Assembly (NCBI GenBank): GCA_020002185.1
Contig: CM034543.1
Span: 2,409,033 to 2,473,032, forward strand
Direction of reading: 5' to 3'
Source: Paraescarpia echinospica
Lineage: Eukaryota > Annelida > Polychaeta > Sabellida > Siboglinidae
DNA: 64,000 nucleotides
A program made the translations under genes and the position numbers. The notes below the pieces were generated by a model. It was given only the letters and a program-made list of their open reading frames with translations, was not told the origin of the DNA and made no database searches. This document shows positions 23,331-33,924 of this stretch, in pieces (position 1 is the first letter of the stretch; each line of letters starts with the position of its first letter).

Positions 23331-23436
23331 TGTTAAGTATGCATGCGCGTAATTGAGTAAGATAACGGTATTAGTGTGAAGTGCGCATGCGCGATATGTT
23401 GTAGAATAACGGTAGACTAGGCAGTATGTGTTAAGT

Positions 23437-26240
23437 GCGCATGCGCACTTGACACTAATACCGTTATCTTACTCAATTACGCGCATGCATACTTAACACA
23501 TCCGAGGCATTTGTTTTCGGAAAAAAATTACCGGTCACGTCAGTACATTCATCGTCAAATGTGTCTGTACATCAAATTTCTCTAATATCACTTCACCGCA
23601 CGATTCCCTACCCCACACTGAACATATACAACGTTTATTTTCATGCTTTCAGATTTTCGTTTATTGTTTTTGAAAATGCATTGTTCTCCGTTCACATTCC
23701 AATCGCGATAAGTCACGCGCTACAGATTACAAAATTACGCGCATGCGCACTTAATACATACTGCCTAGTCTACCGAGGTATTTGTTTTAGGAAAAAAGTT
23801 TCCGGTCATCTTAGTACATTCATCGACAAATGTCTCTTTACATCGAATTTCTCTAATATCACTGCACCGTACGATTCCTGACCCCACACTGATCATATAC
23901 AACGTTTATTTTCATGCTTTCAGTTTTTCGTTTATTGTTTTTGAAAATGCATTGTTCTCCGTTCACATTCCGATCACGATAAGCCGTAGTGTCATGCGCC
24001 ACCGCTGTTTTTGACGCTGCGCGCGAGCGCGCGCTCATTGCCCATTCACCATTTTCCAGTCAGACACTCGTGATCGTTTCTCAATGTCTCATCGGTTTGT
24101 CACAATGGACAACACAACATCATCATCGTCTCATCGTACGCCAACACATCGGTAAGACTGCTTTTATGTATGCATGCATGTGTGCGTGCATGCGTGCATG
24201 CATGCATGCATGCGTGTGCATGCATTGTCACCCTTTGTTTAAACAGTTGTAAGCACGTAAGCCTGCTTTTACGCATGTCACAATGGATAAAACATCGTCT
24301 CCTCACACGTCAACACACTGCTTTTATGCATGCATGTGCGCGTGCGTACATGCCACCCTTTGTTTAAACAGTTGTAAGCACGTAAGCCTGCTTCGTACAT
24401 GTATTGTGGTTTATTTCATAGAGATCCAACTGCCTACACGTACGGCCGCCCTGTCAACAGCAGCAACAAAGCCAGTATGCACGGTCGCCCCAACATCACG
24501 GAGTGACCGCCCTCGCCATGCATGCATGCGTGCATGTATGCATGGTTCTCATTTTATTTTGGCGCCCCTTGTTTAAACACGCGTACATGTATTGTGGTTT
24601 ATTTCAGTAAGCCTGCTTTTATGCATGCATAGTTCTCATTTTATTTTGGCGCCCTTTGTTTAAACACACCTACATGTATTGTGGTTTATTTTCATAGAGA
24701 GATCCGACTGCCTACAACCGCCCTGTCAACAGCAGCAGCGACAAAGCCCAATTCGACGACGAACGCTGGAATAAGTGTCACCGTGATGAATATACAATGC
24801 ACACAGCAGTCTATAATAAATACTCTCTCTACTACTCACGTTTCCACTCGTCTGTATCCACTGCATAAACACCCTACGTACAGTGCCACCAACCTATTCA
24901 CTGAACGATAGTGTATTTATGCATTGGTTTCGATTTAATCGTACTGTCGTGCAGGGGCCAAAGTCCACTCCAACGGCAGCAGCGCTTATCGCAACGTCAC
25001 TGCTGTAAACATAGGGTACAGTGGGGCATCCACATACGGCTGACGGGGGGAGTCTGCACACAGTGGTTTTATCGTGGTTATATAGTTGCGTCATATAGTG
25101 CTTAGGTCAGCACACGCTTGACAATCTGCTTAGGTCAGCACGCGCTAGGTAACTGTCCTCACCACTAGGTGTTTTATTGCGGTTATATAACCGCGTCATA
25201 GTGCTTAGGTCAGCACGCACTAACGTTGATCGCTAGGGGACAATCTGCTTAGGTCAGCACACTGTCCTCGCCGCTATATAGCCGCACAATCAGGCTACTT
25301 TGAGAGGTCTACTCTGCGGTAGGTCTACTCTGCGGTCCGTGCTTGTGTACATTCTACTCAGCTTATGCAGTGGTTTCATGCTAGGGGACAATCTGCTTAG
25401 GTGAGCACGCGCTAATCCGTGCTTGTGTACATTCTACTCAGCAGGTACGACGTTGATCGCTAGGGGACAATCTGCTTAGGTCAGCGCGCACTAGGTACGA
25501 TGTTGATCGCTAGGGGACAATCTGCTTAGGTCAGCACGCGCTAGGTACGGCGTTGGTCGCTAGGGGACAAACAAACTGATCTCTACACTCACCGCTAGGT
25601 GGCAGCAATGCTGTCATGCCGGGGCCATAGTCCACTCCAGAAGCAGCAGTGTTTTATCGTGGTTATATTGTTGCGTCATATAGTGCTTACGTCAGCACGC
25701 CCTAGATACGGCGTTGGTCTCTAGGGGACAAACAAAATGATCTCTACACTCACCGCTAGGTGGTAGCTCAAATGTACTTAGAGGGGGTAATCAATCACGT
25801 TTTTTATAAGTAGGTTCCCGAACTTTCGATGTCGGGGGGAGTCTGCACACAGTGGTTTTATCGTGGTTATATTGTTGCGTCATATAGTGCTTACGTCAGC
25901 ACGCCCTAGGTACGGCGTTGGTCGCTAGGGGACAAACAAAATGATCTCTACACTCACCGCTAGGTGGCACCTCAAATGTACTTAGAGGGGGTAATCCATC
26001 AAACGTTTTTTATTAGTAAAGTTTTGCCCAAAGGTCACCAAAGGTGACAGGGTAATCAATCACGTTTTTTATAAGTAGGTTCCCGAAAACGTTTAGTGTC
26101 AAAAAAGCATTTGATCTGTTTTTTATAAGTAGGTTCCCGAAAACGTTTAGGGGTCATGAAAACGTTTTTTATTATTAAAGTTTTGCCTATAGGTCACCAA
26201 ATGTGGCGTGTACGTGATCGTACAGGTCCTCTATACTACT
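23437..26240 (-). repeat. Palindrome right arm
   Basis: Inverted copy of 20715-23392 with the same block order. It is about 125 bp longer through small insertions, for example near 25610-25660 and 26090-26130. Confidence 0.9.
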
Positions 26241-26292
26241 CACCTGTAATATCGAACACCCCCAATATCGACCACGACCACGCCTTGTAGCA

Positions 26293-26492
26293 TTGCTTCA
26301 CACACGTACACGTACAATCGCCGCCATTCCCAGAAGAAAAGACAGCAAATCGGACTTTGAGCCAGCCGCTAGTGGTGCCACAGCTGACATTGACAGCAAT
26401 TTGATTTCGCAAATGCAAGCTGAGAGAATTGCCAAACAACTGAAAGAGGGTTTGTTTCCACATGATTTATTCCTGAAGATTGACACATTTAA
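26293..26492 (+). pseudogene. Non-LTR ORF1, N-terminal part (family A-like copy 2)
   Basis: It reads IPRRKDSKSDFEPAASGA, SNLISQMQAERIAKQLKEGL and LFLKIDTFN, then is interrupted by the TTAA-flanked element. Joining across that element continues the frame directly into KQIVTVTKQLSDKID at 27620, so the two pieces were one gene. The layout matches the family A ORF1 at 15630. Confidence 0.65.
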
Positions 26493-27616
26493 CCCTTTCA
26501 AGGCCAGATTAATGCAAATATGTGCCTGTTATTGAATCCTATTAAATCAAGAGAATGTGCTGTGAGTGAATCATGTGATATACTCGGGTTGCATGAATGC
26601 AAATAAATAAATAAATTTTGATCTGATTCAAATAAAATTTTCACTACATCCGAAGAACTAATTCCTGGTGTAACTAGCCAAGTATGTGACATATTTGTCA
26701 ATTTATTACCCAAATATGAATTGCTAAAGTTTGACAAAAATAAAATACTTAAATAATTTTCAACAATTATTTTTTTTTAAATATTTTTCATTACTAATTG
26801 GCGGTTACATGCTGCGTATGAAATGTTCGTAAATGACTATGCTACAGAATGGAAAACTAATTAAATGTCTTTGGTAAATAAAACTGAAATAATTTAAGTT
26901 TTTCAGAGTGCATGTATTTTCAAGATTTTATACAAAATGGCGTTCTTTGTGATCATAGCCGTCATCTTGTCTGAACTATTAAGTTGGTGTTATGTTTAAA
27001 ATGCGTAATCATAGTGCAAAACATTCCCCTTCGATGGCAGCGTTCGTTATAAACTCGATTCGAAAATCCCATCAAAGTCCGAATTACTGGAGTTCGACAT
27101 AATGACAATGTCGAGAATTACATCAAAGCTAAAAAACACCACCGGCTTCGTTGAGCGGCGCATTAATACTTCTTTACAACAAAATAGACCGCTCAAAAGT
27201 TAGCATTTAATCGTAGAAATCGCCTGCGGACGCGTGTTTTGGAATAATTCCTGGGTGCTTCCATGTTTATGCCCGCAGAAAATGTTAAACTTTAATCTGA
27301 TTGGCTGAAAATCACCATTAAAATATTCACTGCGTGGCGTAAAAGAGGGACCGGAAATTGTTTGTCGCTGCGTTCGACTACAAAACCGCGTGGTGGTTGG
27401 CGCTATTTAGTCACGGAAATCGCCATCATTTCATAATTTGACGCTTCCCAGTGAAACTTCAATATTATTATATGTTAACTGCCGAAATAAATTGCCGTTA
27501 TTGCATGACACTGTTTCGCGGTACCAGTTTAAATGTGCCCCTGTATTCGGGCGTATTCAGGCGTTCTGGCCGTGAGTGGGAGTCGGGTTGATTCGGGCGT
27601 TCTGACGACGAGAGGG
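26493..27616. mobile_element. piggyBac-type non-autonomous element, 1124 bp, TTAA target duplication
   Basis: The left end is TTAA-CCCTTTCAAGGCCAGA (TTAA at 26489-26492). The right end is TCTGACGACGAGAGGG-TTAA (27617-27620). A TTAA duplication with CCCT-type inverted ends is characteristic of piggyBac superfamily elements. Removing the element and one TTAA restores an open ORF1 frame across the site, which confirms the boundaries. No piggyBac transposase is recognisable inside, so it is a MITE-like derivative. Confidence 0.85.
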
Positions 27617-27832
27617 TTAATAAACAAATCGTCACTGTCACCAAACAATTGTCTGACAAAATCGACATCTTGAGAAAAGGGTAGTAACTCTGGAGGATGA
27701 ACTGGATTCGCTCCAGCAGTACACTCGACGACCCAATCTCCGCATCAGTGGCACTTGCGATGACTTGCGTGGTAAAACCTTGTAAGAAAAAATCATCGAT
27801 ACTTATGTAGCATTTCTGCTATTTCTGGATGT
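27617..27832 (+). pseudogene. Non-LTR ORF1, central part (coiled coil and RRM start)
   Basis: It continues from 26492: KQIVTVTKQLSDKIDIL, then after a one-base frameshift near 27676 KRVVTLEDELDSLQQYTRRP, NLRISGTCDDL and EKIIDTYV. The QYTRRPNLRI block is the ORF1 hallmark. Similarity ends near 27830, where other sequence takes over until about 30100. Confidence 0.75.
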
Positions 27833-28479
27833 TTAAATCTACTTTCCTGAGGTTTAATTTTATAAATGAGGAAGGTCAAGCCAGTAGATAGACATATTGT
27901 TAACCAACCGCCTTAGTTACGTAATTACAGCAACTCGGTTGCAGATGCGCTCAGTGAAGCGTGGTATTCTGTTGCTAGTGTTTCTAGGCAAGCAGGTGGT
28001 TTCACTGTAATCGTAGGGAGGGTGTTCCACAATGCCTAGTTTGAATAGTATATTGCATTAGCCAATAGAAATGATGGAAACCTGTCATATGATGTGTAAT
28101 TAGGTCTGCTTATATAAACGTTTGTTGTACGCATTTCGACATCTGGGCCCTGGCGAAGGACTGGGACAGATCCAGGGTTGAACTAGACAGGTTGCCCTGC
28201 TGTCAAGAGAATGGCAAGGAAAGTCGTAAAGCGTGGTGGGAATCGTTAACGTGGGTTACGTTCCCAAGCTTTTGTGTGTGTGTGTAATATTCAGTGTCCA
28301 CAGTGACTATTCGATCGAACTTCGAAGAAACCATGCCGCCACGTCTGCAGTACTTTGAGACAACGTTCTGGTCGGCCCCAACGTATTTGCGTCGATGAGC
28401 GATAATCGCGACGCGCTCACCCAGCACGGGCCATCCTCGAACAGCGGTCTCACAGCGATATCGTCAGAAAGCTTGACCG
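27833..28479. other. Stretch without a recognisable gene
   Basis: This and the following part up to about 30100 separate the middle and C-terminal parts of the ORF1, so most of it is probably inserted DNA. I see no coding similarity here. Confidence 0.35.
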
Positions 28480-28770
28480 AATGCGACTCGTAGCGGCCGG
28501 CGGTAAACGTATTCTGCCAGGCGTCGTCATTCGCGCGAACCCGTTCATCCGACTTCTCGATCGTTTGCGACAAAACAAGACCTCTCTTTCGAATTCGTAG
28601 CGGCCGGCGGTAAGCGTCTACTGCCCGGCTTCGTCTTTCAGTTGAACGTATTCAACTGACTTCGCAATCGTTTGCGACCGTGCGATCATTGAACGTACGC
28701 GACTCGAGAATTCGCGGCGTAAGACAGCAATCGTCAAGTGCCCGGCATCATCACTCGTGCGGCCGAGATA
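28480..28770. repeat. Diverged tandem repeats of ~105 bp
   Basis: About three imperfect units share TAGCGGCCGGCGGTAAACG, a CTGCCAGGCGTCGTC block and CTTCTCGATCGTTTGCGAC. GC content is higher than in the surroundings. The purpose is unknown. Confidence 0.6.
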
Positions 28771-28971
28771 CACCGTTCCAATTGTGTTCTGAGCTCGGCG
28801 TGTTGACTTCAACAAACGTTCGTATATATTCGAGATGGGACTAGCCCAGTATAAATGTTTATTTTCTGATTGAACGTATCTATTATTTGCTGTATTATAA
28901 TTAGTAGTTATCTGTGGGTTTTGAAGTGAGGTATTATTACCCATGAAGTATTCACATATATATAAATATGT

Positions 28972-29466
28972 GTCATGCGCCACCGCTGTTTTTGACGCTG
29001 CGCGCGAGCGCGCGCTCATTGCCCATTCACCATTTTCCAGTCAGACACTCGTGATCGTTTCTCAATGTCTCATCGGTTTGTCACAATGGACAACACAACA
29101 TCATCATCGTCTCATCGTACGCCAACACATCGGTAAGACTGATTTTATGTATGCATGCATGTGTGCGTGCATGCGTGCGTGTGCGCGTTCATGCATTGTC
29201 ACCCTTTGTTTAAACAGTTGTAAGCACGTAAGCCTGCTTTTACGCATGTCACAATGGATAAAACATCGTCTCCTCACACGTCAACACACTGCTTTTATGC
29301 ATGCATGCATACATGTGCGCGTGCGTACATGCCACCCTTTGTTTAAACAGTTGTAAGCACGTAAGCCTGCTTCGTACATGTATTGTGGTTTATTTTATAG
29401 AGAGATCCAACTGCCTACACGTACGGCCGCCCTGTCAACAGCAGCAACAAAGCCAGTATGCACGGT
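28972..29466 (+). mobile_element. Internal fragment of the palindrome family
   Basis: Nearly identical to 23991-24486 of the palindrome right arm, from CATGCGCCACCGCTG to AGCCAGTATGCACGGT, with small length changes in the TGCATGCA tracts. It lacks the terminal AGTAGTATAGAGG and the other arm, so it is a fragment and not a complete element. Confidence 0.9.
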
Positions 29467-30099
29467 GCTTTACATATTACTGTAACGAGAGTCCGCGAGG
29501 ACTAGCTTATACTGTGTATTTATATTATGGGAGTTATTCTTAGATAACAATTGGCGCCTAGTGTATGGTCGTATAGCGGTATAATCCACCTTAGAAAGGA
29601 AGTGGAATTTGATAATCGAAAGATTCAGTGTTATTGTTTATTATGTTCTATTAAGATTTGGTTACGGGATTTCTTTATTTTGTTAATCGAGATATTTACC
29701 AAAAGGAAGATATCTTGTAATAAAGTATTACATTTTCCTCGTTCTTTGTTGCTTGTTCACGATCACCGTTCTTTCTCATATGCGTTGACCTTGATATATA
29801 AGAACCCTACTAGACTGAGCCATCTAGTGTGCGGAGACCTCGCTAATCCGTGACAACTTACGTATACTTAGTTCCTCCTGTTCCTTTCGGGACATCGGGC
29901 GACGAGCTTTCTCCATCTATTACGGTCTTTCGCAACGTCAATACTAACAACAACAAAATGCACGGCACCTCTTCCATCGAGCTCTGGAACGCTGCCATAG
30001 AATTGGCCGACCTGTCGACGGGCAGAATAAACCTAGAACTACCATTGTTCGCTTTCGCAGAGAGCACTGTAGAGATGTTGTGTATCGCGCCAGAGGCGG
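29467..30099. other. No confident gene; flank of ORF1 remnant
   Basis: A 154-codon frame opens at 29850 and continues into the ORF1 C-terminus at 30100. Its first part has no recognisable similarity and may be inserted sequence or poorly conserved ORF1. Confidence 0.3.
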
Positions 30100-30314
30100 T
30101 CTCAAAGATTACAACAAAACCTGCCGTATTGAAAATCTACCTCAACGAAGACCTCACGTCAAAGCGCTTCAAACAAGCATTTGAAACTCGAAAACTTAAA
30201 AAGGCAAAAAAGATCAATGACTGTTGGACGGCCAGCGGCAAGATTATTATCAATGACAATCATAACATGATCCGCGAAATCACAAGCTCAAAAGACTTCC
30301 TGACATACCTATAG
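30100..30314 (+). pseudogene. Non-LTR ORF1, C-terminal part
   Basis: It reads ITTKPAVLKIYLNEDLTSKR, FETRKLKKAKKINDCWTASG and KIIINDNHNMIREITSSKDF, and stops at 30314. A DCWT-x2-G-[KR] block followed by Ile/Thr-rich residues is how many CR1/jockey ORF1 proteins end. It is probably the continuation of the ORF1 at 26293 and 27617. Confidence 0.7.
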
Positions 30315-30455
30315 ACTTTACCAAACTACTTGTGTCTATCGCATATAGTTACGTGGTATGATGCCATCGTTTCTGTCATGTTTCTCATCCCATGATGTTT
30401 GAACTATGTTGTATTCACTGACATTGCAGTCCATGCTATTTTATGTCAGTGGCAC

Positions 30456-30643
30456 GTCTTATTGTTATTATTGAACCACCCTCTAGTGACCATTGGCCAG
30501 ACTCTGACCAATTACTTTTACAGTGTCTGCCATCTTGTTTTGTGGAAGTGACCACATGTTTTTCTCAGTTGTTCTGCCAGTATTAAATTTTTCTCTAATT
30601 ATACTCACTGTTTGGTGATATTCATTAGCATATAAGTACACAA
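30456..30643 (+). repeat. 5' LTR of the Gypsy relic
   Basis: It shares TGTTATTATTGAACCACCCT, GTGTCTGCCATCTTGTTTTG and TTCTCTAATTATACTCACTG with 33767-33924. It ends near ACACA just before the primer binding site; the exact edges are uncertain. Confidence 0.75.
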
Positions 30644-30647
30644 AAGT

Positions 30648-30660
30648 TGGTATCAGCAGG
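30648..30660 (+). other. Primer binding site of the Gypsy relic
   Basis: TGGTATCAGCAGG follows the 5' LTR. TGGTATCAG is complementary to the 3' end of initiator methionine tRNA, the usual primer of many Gypsy elements. Confidence 0.6.
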
Positions 30661-30785
30661 TGGGATTGTTTTCAACTACCTACAAACTGTGTCGACATGC
30701 TTCAGTGAGTACATACCTGAACAGGCTCTGAACTGCAGACAATAGCCTACTGTCTGAGTGTCTGTGTACTGACTGTCATCCAAGC

Positions 30786-31620
30786 ATGGCACGCCAGTTT
30801 GACCGGTTCGACCCAGAAAGAGAGCAATAATCGTCCTACTTGATGCGTGCGGAGTTCTACTTCGACTCAAACAACATCACAACAGACCCAAAGAAAAAGG
30901 CTGCTCTGTGTTCAACCATGTCACCAGAAACATTTGCACTTCTTCAGAATCTACTGACTAAGGAAGTGACAGACGCTTCTTACAAAGAAGTGAAAACGGC
31001 GCTTAAACTGCATTTCGAAGAAAATATAACTTTCTTGCTGTGCGTCTCGACTTCTTCCGCACGGTTCAGCAGGAAGGTCAATCCATCACTGATTTCCTGG
31101 CCGAACTGCGCACTAAAGCCAAAAAGTGTGACTTCGAAGAGCAGTGCTGTGTAAAGTGCCAGGAAATGCACTACGAGATAGGCTTGTCATGGGCAGTAGG
31201 CACACTTTTATACAGCAGGCAATACTGAAAGAAACAGACGCTTCACTGACGAACGTACTACAGTGTGCTAAAATGGCAGAACTACTTAAGCAAGGAGCTG
31301 AACAAAATGCACGAACAAACAACAGTCCACCTTCAGCAGGAGGTGCACGCTGTTAGTCAAAGTTACCCGTCTCGCCAGAAGCAACGCTTCCGCGTTAAAC
31401 AGCGATCTGATCACGGAGAAAAGGGCCGGGCTAACAGTCAACCTAACAGGAGAGGCCAGAAAGCCCGCTATCGATGTGGTTCGCCTGCTCATCACCACAG
31501 AGACTGTCCATTCATCGACGCCGTCTGCTACGGGTGCGATCGTAAAGGACACATACTGGCTGTGTGCAGGTCTCCCGGAAAGCCCGTCAGAAAAGAAAAA
31601 ATGGCTCAACACACGGTCGA
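30786..31620 (+). pseudogene. Gypsy gag with zinc knuckles
   Basis: From ATG 30786 the frame reads MARQFDRFDPEREQ and meets a stop (TAA) at codon 15, then continues SSYLMRAEFYFDSNNITTDP and LLTKEVTDASYKEVKTALKL. After a frameshift near 31020 it reads RLDFFRTVQQEGQSITDFLA (gag core). Two zinc knuckles follow, CGSPAHHHRDC (degenerate) and CYGCDRKGHILAVC. It packaged the element RNA when active. Confidence 0.8.
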
Positions 31621-31689
31621 AAAAAGTACAGAGACTATCGCAGTTGAGGTGCTCTCCACTTCCACAAGCGTCGATAAACCGCAGTTTTT

Positions 31690-31930
31690 TTACTGCAGAT
31701 CTCAAACGTCGACCTACACTTCGAAGTGGATACTAGGGCTGTTGTGTCGCTCGTTGGCCCGGATATCTGGAAGCGCATCGGATCGCAACATTTGACGTCG
31801 TCAAAGATCCGACTTTTCGGTTATGGCAAGCAACCGATTCCAATCAAAGGACAATGCAATGTCACTGTGTCCTGCAATGGGGCCAATCGGACTTTGCCAC
31901 TGATCGTCGTCTGGATCACAGCATTCTAAG
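31690..31930 (+). pseudogene. Gypsy aspartic protease
   Basis: It reads LQISNVDLHFEVDTRAVVSL, then LFGYGKQPIPIKGQCNVTVS. The active-site triplet is DTR where DTG or DSG is expected, so it would be inactive even without the neighbouring frame breaks. Confidence 0.75.
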
Positions 31931-31969
31931 TTGATGTGAATGTCTTGCCACTGACTGCAATATAATCGA

Positions 31970-33863
31970 AAAGTGTGATCGCGACCTACAGAGGGTCCTA
32001 GACCAGTACCCAGCTGTCTTCGCGCCCGGATTGGGGCTCTGTACTAAGGTGAAAGCACGGCTTCTACTGAAAGAAGATGCCGTCCCCAAGTTCTACAAAC
32101 CGGGACCAGTACCAGTCAGTCGCATGGATGCCGTTGACAAAGAACTACATCGGCTCGAGGATTTGGGCATCATAACTCGTGTCGATCACAGTGAATGGGC
32201 GACGTCCATTGTCGTCATGCTGAACCCGAACAGAAAAGTGCGCATCTGCGGAGACTATAAAGTGACTGTAAACCATCAGCTACACGTAGATCAGCACCCA
32301 ATTCCGAGGGTAGACGAACTGTTCGCCAAGCTGCAAGGAGGACAGCACTTTTCAAAGCTTGACATGTCCGACACAAGCAGAGCTAGATGACGCCACTGAG
32401 CAACTACTCGTCATAAACACGCACAAAGGACTGTTCCGGTACAATCGATTGTCGTTTGGACCTACACCAGCGCCGGCCATTTTCCAGAAGTTAGTCGACA
32501 ATCTGGTCTCCGGCATTCCATATGTGACTGCCTACCTGAACGATGTGATCGTCACCGGACGGACGAAGGAAGAACACCTGCAAAACCTAAAGCAGGTCCT
32601 CTCTGCGTTGAAAGAGTATGGAATGAAATTGCGACTTGACAAGTGTGAGTTCTTCCGACGGCATGTCACATACTTAGGACATGTGATCTCAGCAGATGGT
32701 CAGAAGCCGTCTGAGGAACGCGTTAACGCCATCGTCAAGTTTCCGACGCCCGAGAACATTAAACAGCTGGAAAGATTCATCGGCAAGCTGAACTATTACG
32801 GAAAGTTCTTGCCATCATTCTCTTTTATCTGCACCCATCTAAACCGACTGCGCAGACAGGACGTCAAATGGGCCTGGTCCGTTGAGTGCGATCAGGCGTT
32901 AAACCGACTGAAGGAGATGCTGGCCCAGAAAACGCGCTTGGTCCACTACGATCCAACTAGACCGACATCTCTGACCGCCGACGCATCGCCTTATGGCATC
33001 AGGGCTGTTATTTCTCAGTGTGCACCGAATGGCACTGCCGAACCGATCGCCTTCGCCTCCAAAACGCTGACGTCGGCAGAGATGAATTACAGCCAGGTGG
33101 AGAAGGATGCACTGTCAATAATTTTCGGTGTGATGAAATTCCATCAGTACCTGAGTGGTCGCCACTTCCAGCTCACCACAGATCACAAACCTCTGCTGAC
33201 CATCTTTAGTCCAGAGAAGAGTTTACTAGTGATGACGCTACAGCGACTGCAGCGATGGGCACTGATAATGATGGGCTACGATTACCACATCGTCTACAGA
33301 CAGTCTGCTGATCACGCCAACGCAGTTGCTCTGTCTCGCCTGCCCACTGGTCCCGATCCGAGCTTCGACAAAGAGGAGAGCATAGTCGAAATCGACAAGG
33401 AAATTAACTTGCTCGACATTCAGGTCATTCTCAATTTTTTCCGCTCTCTGTGAAAACCGTCGCTGACTACACCAGAAAGGATCCGATTCTGGCAAAGGTG
33501 CTAGACTTCGTTGCAAGTGGGTGGCCATCCACGTGGCCGCATAATCAGGATAAGGACAAAGTTCCTACTTACCTGAACGCCCAGACGGAGATCACACCGA
33601 AGGATGGTGTCCTTCTACGCGACTCCCGAGTCATCATTCCGACTGCACTTCGTGCTAGGGTCCTCAACATGCTGCATTTGACGCACATTGAAATAGTGTG
33701 CATGAAGTCGCTCGCTCGCATGGATGTGTGGTGGCCTAATATTGAGGTCGACATCGAGGTGGCACATGTCTCATTGTTATTATTGAACCACCCTCTAGTG
33801 ACCATTGACCAGACTCTGACCAATTACTTTTACAGTGTCTGCCATCTTGTTTTGTGGAAGTGA
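31970..33863 (+). pseudogene. Gypsy reverse transcriptase, RNase H and integrase N-terminus
   Basis: RT: HSEWATSIVVMLNPNRKVRI, CGDYKVTVNHQLHVDQHPIP and FSKLDMS, then a break near 32380, then INTHKGLFRYNRLSFGPTPA and VTAYLNDVIVTGRTKEEHL, with YLND in place of the catalytic YLDD. RNase H: LTADASPYGIRAVISQC, NYSQVEKDALSIIFGVMKFH and LTTDHKPLLTIF. Integrase: HLTHIEIVCMKSLARMDVWW of the zinc-binding domain, with the cysteines of the HHCC motif missing. The reading runs straight into the right LTR at about 33767. The core order is that of Gypsy elements annotated K02A2.6-like. Confidence 0.88.
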
Positions 33864-33924
33864 CCACATGTTTTTCTCAGTTGTTCTGCCAATATTAATT
33901 TTTTCTCTAATTATACTCACTGTT
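33767..33924 (+). repeat. 3' LTR of the Gypsy relic (truncated)
   Basis: It matches the 5' LTR up to ACTCACTGTT and then diverges, so its last ~30 bp are missing or replaced. Confidence 0.75.

Larger units (their letters stand above)
20715..23392 (+). repeat. Palindrome left arm
   Basis: In order: terminal AGTAGTATAGAGG, repeated ACGTTTTTTATAAGTAGGTTCCCG blocks, a subterminal repeat array, four GTTTAAACA-containing blocks, TGCATGCA-rich tracts, a CG-rich CGCGCGCTCGCGCGC block near 22800 and a duplicated ~255-bp unit at the inner end. Confidence 0.9.
20715..26240. mobile_element. 5.5 kb palindromic (foldback) element with 6-bp target duplication
   Basis: The element begins AGTAGTATAGAGGACC at 20715 and ends with the inverted form at 26240. 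It is flanked on both sides by the direct repeat CACCTG (20709-20714 and 26241-26246). Two arms of about 2.7 and 2.8 kb pair over their full length around a spacer near 23393-23436. In a comparable 106-codon stretch of the arms (22948-23268 against 23561-23881) only about five translated residues differ, so the arms are young or kept alike by gene conversion. No frame resembles a transposase, so it is probably moved in trans. Confidence 0.92.
30456..33924 (+). mobile_element. Ty3/Gypsy LTR retrotransposon relic
   Basis: Direct repeats flank a primer binding site, gag with zinc knuckles, protease, RT, RNase H and the start of integrase. The right repeat cuts directly into the integrase zinc-binding region, so the catalytic integrase core and everything downstream to the LTR is deleted. 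Premature stops, frameshifts and a YLND in place of YLDD mark it as dead. It lies between the ORF1 stop and the endonuclease of family A copy 2. Confidence 0.88.

Noticed and set aside
22948..23881. Two 106-codon frames, one in each arm of the palindrome, with almost the same translation
   Set aside because: They are mirror images of the same duplicated repeat unit; the second tandem unit does not keep the frame and no domain is recognisable.
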